This document shows, one piece after another, positions 22,832-33,950 of a stretch of 64,000 nt of DNA. Both the position numbers and the translations under genes were made by a program. Source of the stretch: Blattamonas nauphoetae (Eukaryota; Preaxostyla; Oxymonadida); NCBI GenBank assembly GCA_033064195.1, contig JARBJD010000080.1, positions 124,001 through 188,000 of the forward strand, written 5' to 3'. Position 1 is the first letter of the stretch. The number at the start of each line of letters is the position of its first letter. The notes under the pieces are model-generated. The model was not told the DNA's origin, searched no databases, and worked only from the letters and a program-made list of their open reading frames with translations.

Positions 22832-24957
22832 TTATTCATCCATCGGGACAGCAATCGTTCCTCCAACCATCTGGGGCGAGGAGACAACTTCAACCGACTC
22901 AATCTCAACTGCTTCATCCTCCATGCGGATGCACACAGCGAAGCGGAAGGGAACTGGGAAGTTCGTGAAGAAGACTGGCGCTGTCTCTCCATCTTGCGAC
23001 AGTTTCAGTGTTCGCTTTCCTTCTCGTCCATCTGCCTCCATCACCACTCGCTGTCCCTCTCTTCCTCCCAAACATGCTGATCTTTTGTTTGTCTCTTTCC
23101 AGTTCTGTTCGGCACTTCGACAAATTGGATACAAGTCCCATCCTGCTCCTCCCTTCAGTCTGGTAACGCAGTCTGTGAGAGTCTCGTTGCTCAGACTGGG
23201 CGAGATGATCCCAACGATGAAAGAGGCATTCTGTCCTGTTTTGATTGTGAATGACAGACGAGCCACAACTGCCTCAAACACGAATGAGAGAAGCGAAGCA
23301 TAATAATCCTGTGTTTTTGTGAAGACATTTTCAGATACTGTCCATCTCGTCTGGTTGAACAGCTCGATCGCTGCTGCTCCAATTTGAGATCGTCCTCCTG
23401 TTCCTTGTCTTCGTTCAGGGTGTGCCTGATATAACGGTGAAGAAATGGTACGATAGGCTGTTGGTTGTGGTTGAGGTGATGGATGGATCTGGTTCGTTCT
23501 CAGTTTTGCCATTTCGCTTTCAAGTTGTGCTGTCCTCTCCTTCTCTTTCTTCAAGTCCGTTTCCAGTCGCTTGTTCGCCTCCTCTGCTCGCGTGCGAGCG
23601 TTCTTCTCCATTTCCAGTTCTTTCTTCCATTTCTCCTCTTTGGAGTGGAGTTCTCTCGTCAAGTTCTCCTCTTTGTCCAGGTGTTCTTTCTCGTCGGCGT
23701 CTTTCAGTCTCCAAACTCCAGAGGGTGTGTTCACAAGGCAACGAAACACTCCAAACGAACACAATTGACAACTCGTCACTCGAGTCTCGGGGTTCTGAAC
23801 AGAAAACAAGAAAAACACAAAAAATGAAGAAAATGGAGAATAATTGCGAATCGATGAAGAAGAAAGAAGAGATGAAAGAATAAATGAAACAAACTGGATC
23901 CAACATTCGCATCAGAAGTGCTCGTTCTTCTCCTCCACAATCTGACCCAATCGTCGACACTCTGAAAGACGAGATCTCACGAATCAATCGAGCTGCATTC
24001 TGACTCTTGAAAGGCGGTTCTCCAAACAGAAGCCAGTGAAGAACAATCCCCAACGCCCACACATCCGATGAGCATGTTGCCCTGCCTGTTTCCGATTCCA
24101 TTCGTTCCGGCGACACATACAGCTGAGACATCACCGAACGCGTGCTGCTCACATCTTCTGACTCCGCTGCCCCCAAATCACCTGAACGACAAAACAATTC
24201 AAATTAACAACAAATACGGAAGGAAAGATGGACAGATAAAAGAAGATGAAGAGAAAAAATTGAAAAAAGTGAAAAAAAGCGGAAGGAGGAATCACAAAAC
24301 GATGGATTAAAAAGATGAGGAGGAAGAAATGGATAGAAAAGCAAACATAGTTTGAAGTGTCCCCCAGGGAAAAGAAGAATGTTCTCCATCTTCACATCTC
24401 CATGTGCTGTCGATCCGCTTGAGTCGTTGTGCATCAACTTCAACGCCAAACTCACTTCCACCATCACTCGATAAACAACCTCAAATCACAAGAAGCACAA
24501 ACACAACAATAATCAATCCGAGAACAAACAACAAAATCAACAACAATCAACAAGAAAACAACATTTTAAAACAAACTTCGCGAGCCACAAGAACTCCACG
24601 CGATCTGTGGTCTTTCACAATATCTGCAAGCGACTGTTCCCCAAGTTCCATCACAATCACTTTCGTGATTCCCATCGATGGTAATTCTTTCAGTCCAACA
24701 ATGCCTGGATGCGCGAACTTTCGAAGTCGATTAACTTCACGATTGATTCGTTCCTTGTCTTTTGCCGTCACACATTGCATCATCTTTCCCGCATAATGCT
24801 TCTGAGTGGAATTCTCAATCAGTTCCACAACACTTCCGAAGCCACCAGAGCTGATCACACGAACAAATGAATCTGAGAATTTGAGACAAAAATGAATCAA
24901 CAGAGAAATGATGGAGGAGAACATACATCCTTTGGGTACCTCGAGTACATCCGCCAT
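22832..24957 (-). CDS. Protein kinase with coiled coil and SPRY/B30.2-like C terminus, five exons
   Basis: Exon order on the minus strand: MADVLEVPKG (from 24957); SSGGFGSVVEL (glycine loop) with HYAGKMM (AxK lysine) and VIVMELGEQSLADIV; VVYRVMVEVSLALKLMHND with AHGDVKMENILLF (HGD for HRD, catalytic Asp kept); DLGAAES (DLG for DFG) with QLYVSPERMESE (activation end) and DVWALGIVLHWLLFGEPPF; then DPNPETRVTS. Introns begin GTATGT or GTTTGY. After the kinase comes a coiled coil (KEHLDKEENLTRELHSKEEK through QLESEMAKL) and a roughly 190-residue module with IGAAAIELFNQTRWTVSE, a central GWDLYPICRSAEQ and KLSQDGETAPVFFTNFPVPF, which resembles a SPRY/B30.2 beta sandwich. The key catalytic residues are present, so it is probably active. 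Subfamily (NEK-like?) is uncertain. Confidence 0.8.
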
Positions 24958-26000
24958 TTCGAGAGCTTGTCAGATGAAACAACAATTTTACAGTGATCTC
25001 CCCACAATGAAACCAATCATGAAACGACTCTTCACATCGATTCTGGATAGATGGGACACTGTCTCCATTTTAAGTGCTTTTTGTACATAAAAACAGACAT
25101 AAGATAGTAAAATATCTGTAACGAGTGTGAAAGAGAAGACGAAATATGTCCTGAATGTTCACACTCTGACCAATCCAACGATCCAACCATCAGTCAGGGG
25201 TAATGAATCCTGTCCACAGAATGTAGTCAGGTCAAAAAAGTTGGGATCGATCTTGTTCATAGTATATTGAAGGGAGACACAACGGAAATTGCATTTGGGG
25301 TGGGATGGTTGGATAAGAACTGAAGATCGTTGAGACGACGAAAGAGGGTCATCCACAGGGTTCTGATTGGTCCGACCAAAACAGGTAAAGCTGAGTACAT
25401 TTGATCCCACGAGACCACTTTTTGGGTGGGATCATTTCGCCTAAATAGGCTCTTCGAAATCGCTCTCAAACTATTTCATTATCATCACTCGCCGATTAAC
25501 CGAAGACTCATTTCTCCCATGGACATTCTTATCACCTGATGAATATCATTCCATCTCCATTTCCAACACTTCTCTGATACTTTAATCTTTCGAAATAGAA
25601 AACAAAAGGAGAAGAGAAAATGAAGGAAACTCTGAACGAGGTTGGGACGGGCCAAGTGGACAAGCTGCAGAGAAGGCAGAATTGAGAGAAGGATAAAGCT
25701 GTTCAGGAGCTCCCTCTGAAGAAAAGCCGTTTTCCATCACCAACACGACTTTCTCGAATTGTTGGTCTGAAGGAGATGGAGGAGTGATCCATCTCGTCAT
25801 TCGTGGGTTGTGCGACTTGTGAATGATGTCGTGGTGATTGGGTGTTCGTGGAAGTGACATCCCTCAAAGCGACGGCCTGCTCCTCTTCTGAAGGGAAATT
25901 CAGAATCAGTCTCAGACACCGCTCTCCTCTCCCTCGCCAATTGCAGCTTAGGTGTGTTCCATTCATCCGTCTCAGGTTCAGAACCTCAAGCAACCAACCG
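24958..26000. other. Intergenic or decayed region, no gene supported
   Basis: Between the kinase gene and the end of a decayed beta-helix gene. Short minus-strand frames at 25159-25469 and 25582-25993 have no family features. The second may be the eroded 3' end of the beta-helix gene. The promoter of the kinase gene should lie just beyond 24957. Confidence 0.35.
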
Positions 26001-26916
26001 ACAACAACAAACTGTGGGGACTGGACGCGAATCGGGCATTCTGAGAAGATCGCAGCAGAGATTTGATATTGGCACGAGCAGCGTTAGAACAGGCAGTCGT
26101 CGAGAGTGAGGCGGGTCGAGATGGAATACAACCCACCTGCATATGTTCCTGTGAGTTGGCCTTTCATCGAGCAGTCAGAGAAGATGGTGGCGAGGACAGA
26201 GGCTGATGTGCAATTGAATATCTGCAAAGCTGCGACTCTCACTCATCGAGCCTTCCCAGTGAGAGAGGAGAAGACGTTGGATGAAGTCGAGAGAGTGTCC
26301 AGTGTTGATGCATGCACTCCTATGCCACATCTTCTTGAAGAGCTCGATGCCCCAACCAACCAAACTGTTGCTCCTCTGCCTGTGGCCATGTAGTTGGTAT
26401 CTGAGGCCTCAGTCTCAAGTGAGAAGTCTTCGTCAAGTGAGTGGCAGGCTGTGAAATTGGAGAGAGTGACGGAGACAGATGGAGATGATTGGACGACAGC
26501 GGAGAGGGCTAAACCAGACTCAGCTTTGCGAGTGATATTCTCGAACGATGACTGACTGACGGTGAGTGATAAAGTGTTGGTTGATTTAATGGCAGCTTCA
26601 TCGGAAAAGTTAAGGTTTGTGACGGTGAGCTCGCTGAATGTGGCTGTGCCAGTGGAGAGAGAGATGAGAGGGGCTGTGAGGACAGAATTGGGAGGCAATT
26701 TCAATCCCTCGATCAAACAGTCTGTTAGTTTCAGAGAGCCAGTTCCGTCGAGGACGAAGAGTGAACAAGGAAGTCGTGGAGCCAACATCACTCTCTTTGT
26801 ATTCGCCTTCCTCCATCTTGATCTTCGGGTAGGTCTAGACTCAGATCCGAAAAAGTCTAGGCGCAGATCTGCAGATCGGTCTAGGCGCAGATCTCGAAGT
26901 CTACACGCAGATCTCT

Positions 26917-28161
26917 CTTTCTTCGTGTTATTTTCGACTTTGAATCACATTTTAATCTTCTCAAACCTAAATATAGACATCGTATCCTGTTTTTGGGCTT
27001 TTCACTTCACTTAACAGCATTATTGCATCAGTTGATTCAAATCTCGATCAGAACCTGGGTTGATCAAGTCTCATCGCCTGCACAACGAATAACTGCACCT
27101 GGCTGGATGCTCCCCAGCAAGTGTTTGTTCTCCCATTCCTTTTCCATACTCCTTTTCATCATCATCGTTTCCACTACTGAATTCCACCAGCAACCAGCGT
27201 TTGCCAATGCCCCTGTAAAATTCTGGATTCAATTTCACCAGATATCCTCTCTCCTCATGTCTCCAAGTTCACTCTCACTGATCTCCTCATCCATCCTCCA
27301 GGATCTCCAATCAGAATCGACGGTTCACTCACCAATCGTATGCCCTTCTCTTCTTCGAATATCTCTCTTGACTTCATCATCAGCATCTCATCATTATTCT
27401 GGTCATTACCTTCCCATCTTTCTTAATCCTGATGACACTCTCGTTTCCTCCACACCTCAATCGATTTTGATCTGGAACCAGTCTCCTCCGCACATGGCTG
27501 AACATTACACCCCGCTTGAAAGAAGAACAATGAAACCAGGATGACAGGAAATGATGACGCAGGAAGAAATGTGCGAGAAGGAGCGAGAAAGGGGGCATCT
27601 AAAAGATGCAAATTCGGAGGAGAGTGAACGAGGACTGAGAAAGACTGTTGAAGAACAAAGGCTGAAAGATGAAACCAAAAACCAAAGATAAACATAATTA
27701 CAAGGCTGTGGACAACATAATGAGGTCAGACCAGGAAAGAAGCTGAAGGCGTGAGGAGTAACCAACTATGGCCCAAACGCGTTGTCCTCCCTGCCCAGTG
27801 CAAAGAGACATTGCAGATATGAGAAAAGCCGGAAAAACACGAAGAATATACAAGAGGGAGTGCAAAGGATGAGGAGACGAGGCGGAGACACAGACATCGT
27901 TAAGGACACGCTTGTTCGAACAAATGCGGTCTTCATGACATGCACCTTTGGCTTTGCGAGTGGTGGTTCCAAGGAAAAGACCATACACCCCTCGCTGTTG
28001 AAGATGGATGGTGGTACACAGTCAATCACCCTTCTGAACATGACCAGCAGATCTACATCGATTTTGAAGCTGTCGACAGCTGATTCTGGACGAATAGTGT
28101 CCGAAAACGCAAACTCTCTTCCAGGCATCTATCGCCCTCGTCCAATCGTTCCTGGTCTCAA
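26917..28161 (+). other. Left interior of the 4.5-kb element, weak coding-like sequence
   Basis: Two open stretches on the plus strand read as plausible protein: about 27205-27430 (FTLTDLLIHPPGSPIRIDGS) and about 27850-28100 (TFGFASGGSKEKTIHPSLLK; MDGGTQSITLLNMTSRSTS). The second resembles a beta-helix fragment. They may be captured fragments, or 5' exons of the ORF that follows. I could not join them with confidence. Confidence 0.3.
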
Positions 28162-31044
28162 TTGCCAAGCGAGATGATGGCATGGAAATCCTCCTTCTTC
28201 TCGTCGCTTTCTGAGAACTCGGAGTCTGTTCAGCGGATTGATGAACAGGAATTGGACCGTCTTGGCGGATGGAGGCGAGCAGTCCTCTTGATCGACGAAA
28301 TCTGCATCATGTGCCGTGGACAGGAAGACAATTTAATCCAATCTGTCGTCACAGAACTTGTCGACAACGGCGTTATCTCCAAACTAACAAGGGTCCTCAC
28401 GAAGATCATCGTAATCCCAGATGCCAACGCTAACACAAGACACCATCACACTCGACCACCTGACACTCAATTCAGTCAACAGAACAGCCAACCATTCTTT
28501 TCATATTTGCGAGAGAATGACAAGGCAGATCAGATTTCTACGCCCCTCACGCCAACACCACCGAAACAGACGTCGCCTTTCCTTGCCCTCACGAATACGC
28601 TTCTGTCGTTGCTCTCGTTCAACGCACAGGCTGTTATCACCGCACATCAGGACGAACATGTCCAGAATTATCCCTCTCTGCACACCATCGTGTTCGCGAT
28701 CCTCTTTGCATCACCGAGATCAATCACGCAACAATTGTTTGATGTGGTTTTTCTCATAATGACAAATACACCAGCGTCCCATCCCCTTTCTTCGCTGATC
28801 ACTAAGCACCTAATTCCGCTCCTATTCAGCCCCATCACGTCAGTCCCTCTGACCCATCAACTCTCCCTCTTTCCTCCCCCAAAACCCAACCTTTCCGACA
28901 ACCACGCCCTCCAAGAAGTCCTGACACTCTCACTCGCGGGTATTCCCTCATCTTCAGACGAGATCTCCTCGCGTGATCTGGTGTCCCTTCATCCGTGTAC
29001 CGATTGCTCATACTGCCTAAACGCATGGAAACACAGAACAGGTGTTGCAGATCTCGAAGATGAATCGATCCCGACATTTCCTCTTTCTTCTGTCCCCCTC
29101 CAGCAACTGTGTGAACTGGCGTGCCATTTGGTATCCACGAGTCACCCTCAAATCCTCTCTTTCTTCTCAAACTCGGTGTTCACCCAGCATATTCTTATTT
29201 TGTTCGGACAGATCCCCATTTCTTCCTCGTTTAGTTTGCCCGCTCTTCGCTACCTTCGAACCGCCCTCCATTCGTCCAACACTCTTTTGACCTTATTTTT
29301 CCCCCCAAACACGCCAAACATGACACTTCCGTCAATTTCTGGATTAGATTTTCATCATCCCCTTTCTTTGCTGGACCAGGTGAACCTGTCGTCCTTCCTC
29401 CCGCCCGCTCTCTTCGACCACCCGTCATTCGTCCCAACCAATCCCTTCTATCTCATCTTCACTCCATTCCTGAAACACCGTCTGTCAGATCACGCTCTGA
29501 GCTCGTCCCTTCTCGAGTTTCTCCTCACCCTCCTTCCTCAAAACCACTCATCAGAAGAAACACGCCACGGGATCCTTCTTCTCTTCGTGTACCCGTTCAT
29601 GGTGATGCAGTTTGCCCAGCGTGTCCGGACCATCGAGATGGAGGGGATGGAAGAACGGCGATTGGAGGAACAGAGCTTTCGGGAAGAGATGGCACGAGTC
29701 GAACAGAACTGGGTGGGTAACCTGAAGGACAAGGGGAAGGAAGAAATCATGCTTGATTTTGTCGAATGGCGTCTTGCTCGATTTGATTGTCATTCTGTAG
29801 CAACAGTCCAAACAATCAACAACCACTCCCACACTCGCACAGTCTCTTTCACCCACAACTCCCTTCTCGAGCTTCCTGAGGTGAAGGGAGTGGGGATGGT
29901 TGACGTGTTGGAGTGGCTGTGTCGAGACGAGTACATCCTCGAGCTGTGCGACGCTGTCTCCGAAGCGTTGGACGAAGATGGGACCCTCGAAGCTGATCTG
30001 GAGAAGTGGTGTTCGAAGACAAGCGAGATTCAAGAGCAGCTTCTCGTCGACCTCAAACAACGAAACGCGCAGACGAGACTCGACGCCGAGCAGCAAAGGC
30101 AAGAGGAATGGGAGTTCTTCGTCAAGTCGAGAGCGGAAGAGGAGGAGTCGAAGGCACAGAAGGCCACTGTAGTCTCAATCGATTCTCCGCCAACCCAGCC
30201 TTCGCACATTCGGGGATCGTCGCCGTGGCAGACAGACTCTCCGCTGTTCTCAACATCGCAACACTCACCGGCGTCGATCTCTCGCTCCTTCCTCTCTCTT
30301 CAGATGGCGTCGACTAGTTGGATGCCCCCGTTCCCCTCCACCACTCCTCAGCCACGCAGCATCAACCACTCCCTCTCTGCCCAGCGCTTCATGTTTGAGG
30401 CTGGCAGTCCGAGCACAATGTCCGACAGCACACCTCCCCTGATCAGTCTCAAAATCATGTCTCGATCGCCAGCCACGTCGGAAGAGTCTTCGGAGGCTGA
30501 GCAGAGCATCCCAACCATCTTCCATTCGCTTCACAAGTCGTCGTCTGGGAAGCAGACAGTCCCTACAGCACAATCACCGAAATCAACCCAGTCACCACCG
30601 CATGAACCAAAGCAACCGATCTTCGAGGAACTGCACTGTTCGCCGACAGATTCGCATCAGCTTCTCTTCAACACACCTCCCTTCCCACACTCCCTCCTCT
30701 CCGCTGCCACATCCTCCTCCCTGCCTCGACCCACTCCTCGCCCGCCTTCTCGCCAGTCCCCCACACTCCGTCCCTCAGGCAAAGAGGTCGAGACCGACAC
30801 GTTGGGATCGTTTGAACTGGTTGGGATTGACGAGATTGAGGCTGTCGACACTGGACACTTCAACGCGTCGTCGCCCTTCTCTTCCTCTCCTTTCACGGCT
30901 TCTCTCTCGCGGTTCAGTGTAAGTGTCCCAAGTGACACCGCAACAATCTCATTCCTTCCTCAGAACTCGCCTTCAGACACGCAATCACTCGGCTTGGGAA
31001 TGTCTACCGCGTTTGAGTGTGAAAGCGATGATGGAGGACATTAA
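28162..31044 (+). CDS. Large helical/serine-rich protein carried inside an inverted-repeat element
   Basis: A single frame of 960 residues, not recognised as any known family. Residues 1-110 are helical (GGWRRAVLLIDEICIMCRGQ, VVTELVDNGVISKLTRVLTK). Residues 130-480 are leucine- and proline-rich helices with a cysteine cluster CTDCSYCLNAW. Residues 480-640 are charged coiled-coil-like (MEGMEERRLEEQSFREEMAR; TRLDAEQQRQEEWEFFVKSR). The last 300 residues are serine/proline-rich. The frame is fully open, unlike the cargo of the hAT-like element at 1-5 kb, so it could be expressed. It lies entirely between the inverted ends of the element, opposite in strand to the interrupted gene. The first exon or exons may be missing, because the ATG at 28162 has no clear upstream context. 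It is either a captured host gene or an element-encoded protein of unknown type. Confidence 0.6.
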   Translation: MPSEMMAWKSSFFSSLSENSESVQRIDEQELDRLGGWRRAVLLIDEICIMCRGQEDNLIQSVVTELVDNGVISKLTRVLTKIIVIPDANANTRHHHTRPPDTQFSQQNSQPFFSYLRENDKADQISTPLTPTPPKQTSPFLALTNTLLSLLSFNAQAVITAHQDEHVQNYPSLHTIVFAILFASPRSITQQLFDVVFLIMTNTPASHPLSSLITKHLIPLLFSPITSVPLTHQLSLFPPPKPNLSDNHALQEVLTLSLAGIPSSSDEISSRDLVSLHPCTDCSYCLNAWKHRTGVADLEDESIPTFPLSSVPLQQLCELACHLVSTSHPQILSFFSNSVFTQHILILFGQIPISSSFSLPALRYLRTALHSSNTLLTLFFPPNTPNMTLPSISGLDFHHPLSLLDQVNLSSFLPPALFDHPSFVPTNPFYLIFTPFLKHRLSDHALSSSLLEFLLTLLPQNHSSEETRHGILLLFVYPFMVMQFAQRVRTIEMEGMEERRLEEQSFREEMARVEQNWVGNLKDKGKEEIMLDFVEWRLARFDCHSVATVQTINNHSHTRTVSFTHNSLLELPEVKGVGMVDVLEWLCRDEYILELCDAVSEALDEDGTLEADLEKWCSKTSEIQEQLLVDLKQRNAQTRLDAEQQRQEEWEFFVKSRAEEEESKAQKATVVSIDSPPTQPSHIRGSSPWQTDSPLFSTSQHSPASISRSFLSLQMASTSWMPPFPSTTPQPRSINHSLSAQRFMFEAGSPSTMSDSTPPLISLKIMSRSPATSEESSEAEQSIPTIFHSLHKSSSGKQTVPTAQSPKSTQSPPHEPKQPIFEELHCSPTDSHQLLFNTPPFPHSLLSAATSSSLPRPTPRPPSRQSPTLRPSGKEVETDTLGSFELVGIDEIEAVDTGHFNASSPFSSSPFTASLSRFSVSVPSDTATISFLPQNSPSDTQSLGLGMSTAFECESDDGGH

Positions 31045-31257
31045 CAAGGCGATACGTCCTGTGGATGAAGACTGAACGGCCAGTGATTGGGATGAGGATA
31101 CTGCAGCGGCAGCAAGCGACATTCATGGGTGGGATCAACTCTGAAGTCAACTCCAAACTGCAATGCCGAAAAATGCGAAATGATCAACACAAAATTCACA
31201 TTTCACGTCGTATTCTTTGATTGCAAACATTTTTAAGTCGAAATGAACCAAAACAAG
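31045..31257. other. Right interior of the 4.5-kb element
   Basis: Short non-coding stretch between the ORF stop and the right inverted repeat. Confidence 0.5.
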
Positions 31258-32297
31258 AGAGATCTGCGTGTTGACTTCGAGATCTGCGCCTAGACCGATC
31301 TGCAGATCTGCGTCTAGACTTTTCCGGATCTGAGCCTAGACTTACCCTTGATCTTCCCTTCGAAGAATGTCTCGATTCTCTTCCCCACTATATCAGTCAG
31401 TGTTCTACACTTGCTGTTCTTCTTCCAGCAAAACGGTGCATCGACGCCATGTGTGGCAGACATTGTGATAGGTGGATTTGGGATCTAGCAAAGGCTGATG
31501 TGAGTGTCCGTAACTCTGCTTATCACGACAGATGTTTGCTTTGACGTGGTCCAGCAGTTTTCGAACATGTCTTCTGTGATGAGCAGTTTTGTGTGACAGA
31601 TGACGATGGGAGCTAAATTAGCCATCAGATCGAGTGGATCGGAGTTGTGGCGAGTTATCACGAGACAATTCGAGATGAGTGCAGGTGTTTCATCGGCATC
31701 GGAGATGAATGTGTTTCCTTTACCAAACGCACAGAAGTGTTTTGTCGCGGTGGGGGATGAATCAGCCATGCGAACGCTGTTCAGTTGATGAGAGCCTGTA
31801 TGGCTATCGAAACCTCGATAGAGATTGCATGGGGCAGTCCCATCGATCATTGTCAAATTGGTGATCGTAACTATTCCATTTGTATGTCGCAATCCAAAAC
31901 CTGACTCTACGTAGTTGGCGTGGTTGATCGTGAACGGGCAATGTGAAATCTTTGGAGAAAGAACTCGTCGAAGCCGCAGTCCTCCGCCCCAGCAAGCACT
32001 GTTTCCATGAAAAGTGCAGAAAGTCATGTTAAATGAGTTGAGGACACTTGTAACTGGGAGTTTAATTGACAATCCTCCACCGAAGTGTCCAGAGCATCAT
32101 AAACGCCTCCTCCGTGAAACATTAGGTGAAGGAACATGAAGAAAACGAAGCTGATGTGGTGGTTGGTGATGGCGTGAATCTTCCGCAGAAATGTGGAGAA
32201 ATAAACATGGGCCGAGTTGTTATCGATAATGTTGTTGAATATGGACCAGTATAATCCGTCTTCCACATCAGAAAGTGTTGCATTGGAGATCTTCGTT

Positions 32298-33950
32298 CAG
32301 TCATTCCTGCTTCCGGTTATTGGTTCTCATTTTTTTCAAGAAAAGGGACGATCACATGTCATATGCGAAATTGAGAAAAAAGTGAATGGAATGCGAAATT
32401 TTCAATGACGTGGGATAAACAAGCTGCAGTAAACGTACTTAAAGAGGTGGTCAGTCACGAACGGGCTGTAAGCATAGCAAACCACATCGAAGAGATGCGT
32501 GGTCAGGCAACCCCGAGGGAACGAGTTCTCTGGCTCCAAAGTGTCCTTCCGGCCTCCACCACCAAGAAACTCAGCCAAGCTCAGATTGGACGAGTTGTCG
32601 GCTGTTCACAACGCGCAGTTTGTAAGACGCTCAAAGCGAAGCCTCGCCCGCAACATGAGAAGAAAAAATCTTCATTATTCACTCCGCAACAAGAGCAAGA
32701 ATTGGTTCAACAGATTGTGACCGAGTCTTTGACCGATCATCCCTTCACACCAGCTCGCATCAGGGACTGGGCGACAAGCAAAGCAGGTCGCCCAGTTGGC
32801 AATAGTTGGCATTCTGGATTTCTAAAACGACATTCTGATAAAATAAAACAACATACCATTGGACCAAAAGAGCTTGCTCGAACAATGGTTAGCCCCCTGG
32901 CGATCAAGGATTACCAAAAGAGAGTGACTCGAATTCTTGATGGTCAACCTGCGAAATTCATATACCAGGTGGACGAGAGTGGATACCATGCGTATGAAGA
33001 TAGTCCAAAAGTTGTTATTGTTTCAAAACTAGATGAAGCAGAGAAAACAGCATACGGAATTGATAGATCGGAATGTCGATTCTCTTTGGAGGCTTGCGTA
33101 TGTTTGGATGGGACAAGCTTGCTTCCCTTTTTCGTGGTTAAAGGCCAGATCAACGAAATCAGTCTTTTGAACGAGGGCGCTGAACAAGGCAATCATTGTG
33201 AAGTTGTAACGAAAGAAAAATCGGCATACCTTACAGGGGAGTATTTTTGCGATTGGATTGACCGCGTTCTGTTGCACGATATCCGACAGAAGCGTGCGAC
33301 GTCAGGAACACCAGATCAAACAGCTTTTTTACTCATGGATGGATGTCGTGTTCACCACACTGATGCTGTAAAGCTGAAAATGAGAAGTCACAATATCAAA
33401 CCACTGTATTTAGTGCCCAATGCCACACATTTGATGCAGCCTCTGGATCTTGCTATTTTTGCTCCGTGGAAAAGGTATTTGAGACAGTTGCGTGGGACTC
33501 GTCCAAGACGGTCGGTGGAGCAATTGATTGCTATAGCAACTTCGGCATATGATCAAGCAACGTGTCCTTTGACCATTTTCGCTGCCTTCGAAGCGGGTGG
33601 CTACGGACGAACGTGTACCGAACGAGGCGCGTTTTGAAAAATCCTTCCTGACAAATTCGAGAAGATGATGAGCCAGGCACGAGATGGACCGGTCGGAGTT
33701 CTAAAGGAAATCATAGATGAGGAGGATGAAACTGAAGGAATGGTGGTAGACTTTGACTCTGGGGATGAGAGTGAAGAGTGGAAACACTAAAAGAGAACAA
33801 CAATCACGACACCTTCCAATCATATTGTTTTGATAGTAGTCTTTGTTTTGTAAAGGAGGTGTGCAGAATAAAGCGAAAAAGAAGGCTCGACTTCGATCAA
33901 ACCATTTCTCGATTTTTTTAAGAACCAATAACCGGAAGCAGGAATGACTG
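32298..33950 (+). mobile_element. Pogo/Tigger-type DNA transposon (1653 bp) with transposase
   Basis: The inverted ends match over 30 bp, starting CAGTCATTCCTGCTTCCGG, and are flanked by TT (32296-32297 and 33951-33952). The transposase ORF begins 107 bp inside the left end and coding sequence continues almost to the right end. This is the only copy in the window with a transposase, and the first about 45 bp are shared with the MITEs at 572 and 59836. It interrupts the beta-helix gene; removal with one TT restores PDQTT-KISNATLSDVEDG. Confidence 0.92.
32405..33637 (+). CDS. Pogo-type DDE transposase
   Basis: 410 residues. The N-terminal about 150 residues form helix-turn-helix DNA-binding regions (QIGRVVGCSQRAVCKTLKA is a good psq-like HTH; ARIRDWATSKAGRPVGNSWH resembles a CENPB-type second HTH). 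The catalytic core shows the first Asp in YQVDESGYH (about residue 190), the second in LLMDGCRVHH (about 314) and the third in LMQPLDLAIFAPWKRY. Second and third Asp are 35 residues apart, the DD35D spacing of pogo/Tigger. The frame ends in TGA at 33635-33637, but the same frame continues for about 50 codons (DKFEKMMSQARDGPVGVL, then an acidic end EDETEGMVVDFDSGDESEEW). The last acidic segment is therefore probably cut off by a premature stop. The catalytic core is complete, so activity is not excluded. Confidence 0.9.
   Translation: MTWDKQAAVNVLKEVVSHERAVSIANHIEEMRGQATPRERVLWLQSVLPASTTKKLSQAQIGRVVGCSQRAVCKTLKAKPRPQHEKKKSSLFTPQQEQELVQQIVTESLTDHPFTPARIRDWATSKAGRPVGNSWHSGFLKRHSDKIKQHTIGPKELARTMVSPLAIKDYQKRVTRILDGQPAKFIYQVDESGYHAYEDSPKVVIVSKLDEAEKTAYGIDRSECRFSLEACVCLDGTSLLPFFVVKGQINEISLLNEGAEQGNHCEVVTKEKSAYLTGEYFCDWIDRVLLHDIRQKRATSGTPDQTAFLLMDGCRVHHTDAVKLKMRSHNIKPLYLVPNATHLMQPLDLAIFAPWKRYLRQLRGTRPRRSVEQLIAIATSAYDQATCPLTIFAAFEAGGYGRTCTERGAF

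Larger units (their letters stand above)
26827..31347. mobile_element. Terminal-inverted-repeat element carrying a host-like ORF (4521 bp)
   Basis: The two ends match as inverted repeats over about 90 bp (26827-26916 and 31258-31347) with a handful of mismatches. Both start GGGTARGTCTARRCTCAG inward and contain repeated GTCTAGGCGCAGATCT units. An exact 9-bp target duplication TTGATCTTC lies outside (26818-26826 and 31348-31356). Nine-base duplications with long inverted ends are typical of Mutator-like elements, but I see no MULE transposase. Joining the flanks at one target copy rebuilds FEGKI-KMEEGEYKESDV of a beta-helix gene. The interior carries one long plus-strand ORF and about 1.2 kb of weaker coding-like sequence. 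Confidence 0.85.

Noticed and set aside
26827-31347. Two independent MITEs in opposite orientation instead of one 4.5-kb element
   Set aside because: A single 9-bp duplication lies outside the pair and the host gene joins in frame across the whole unit.
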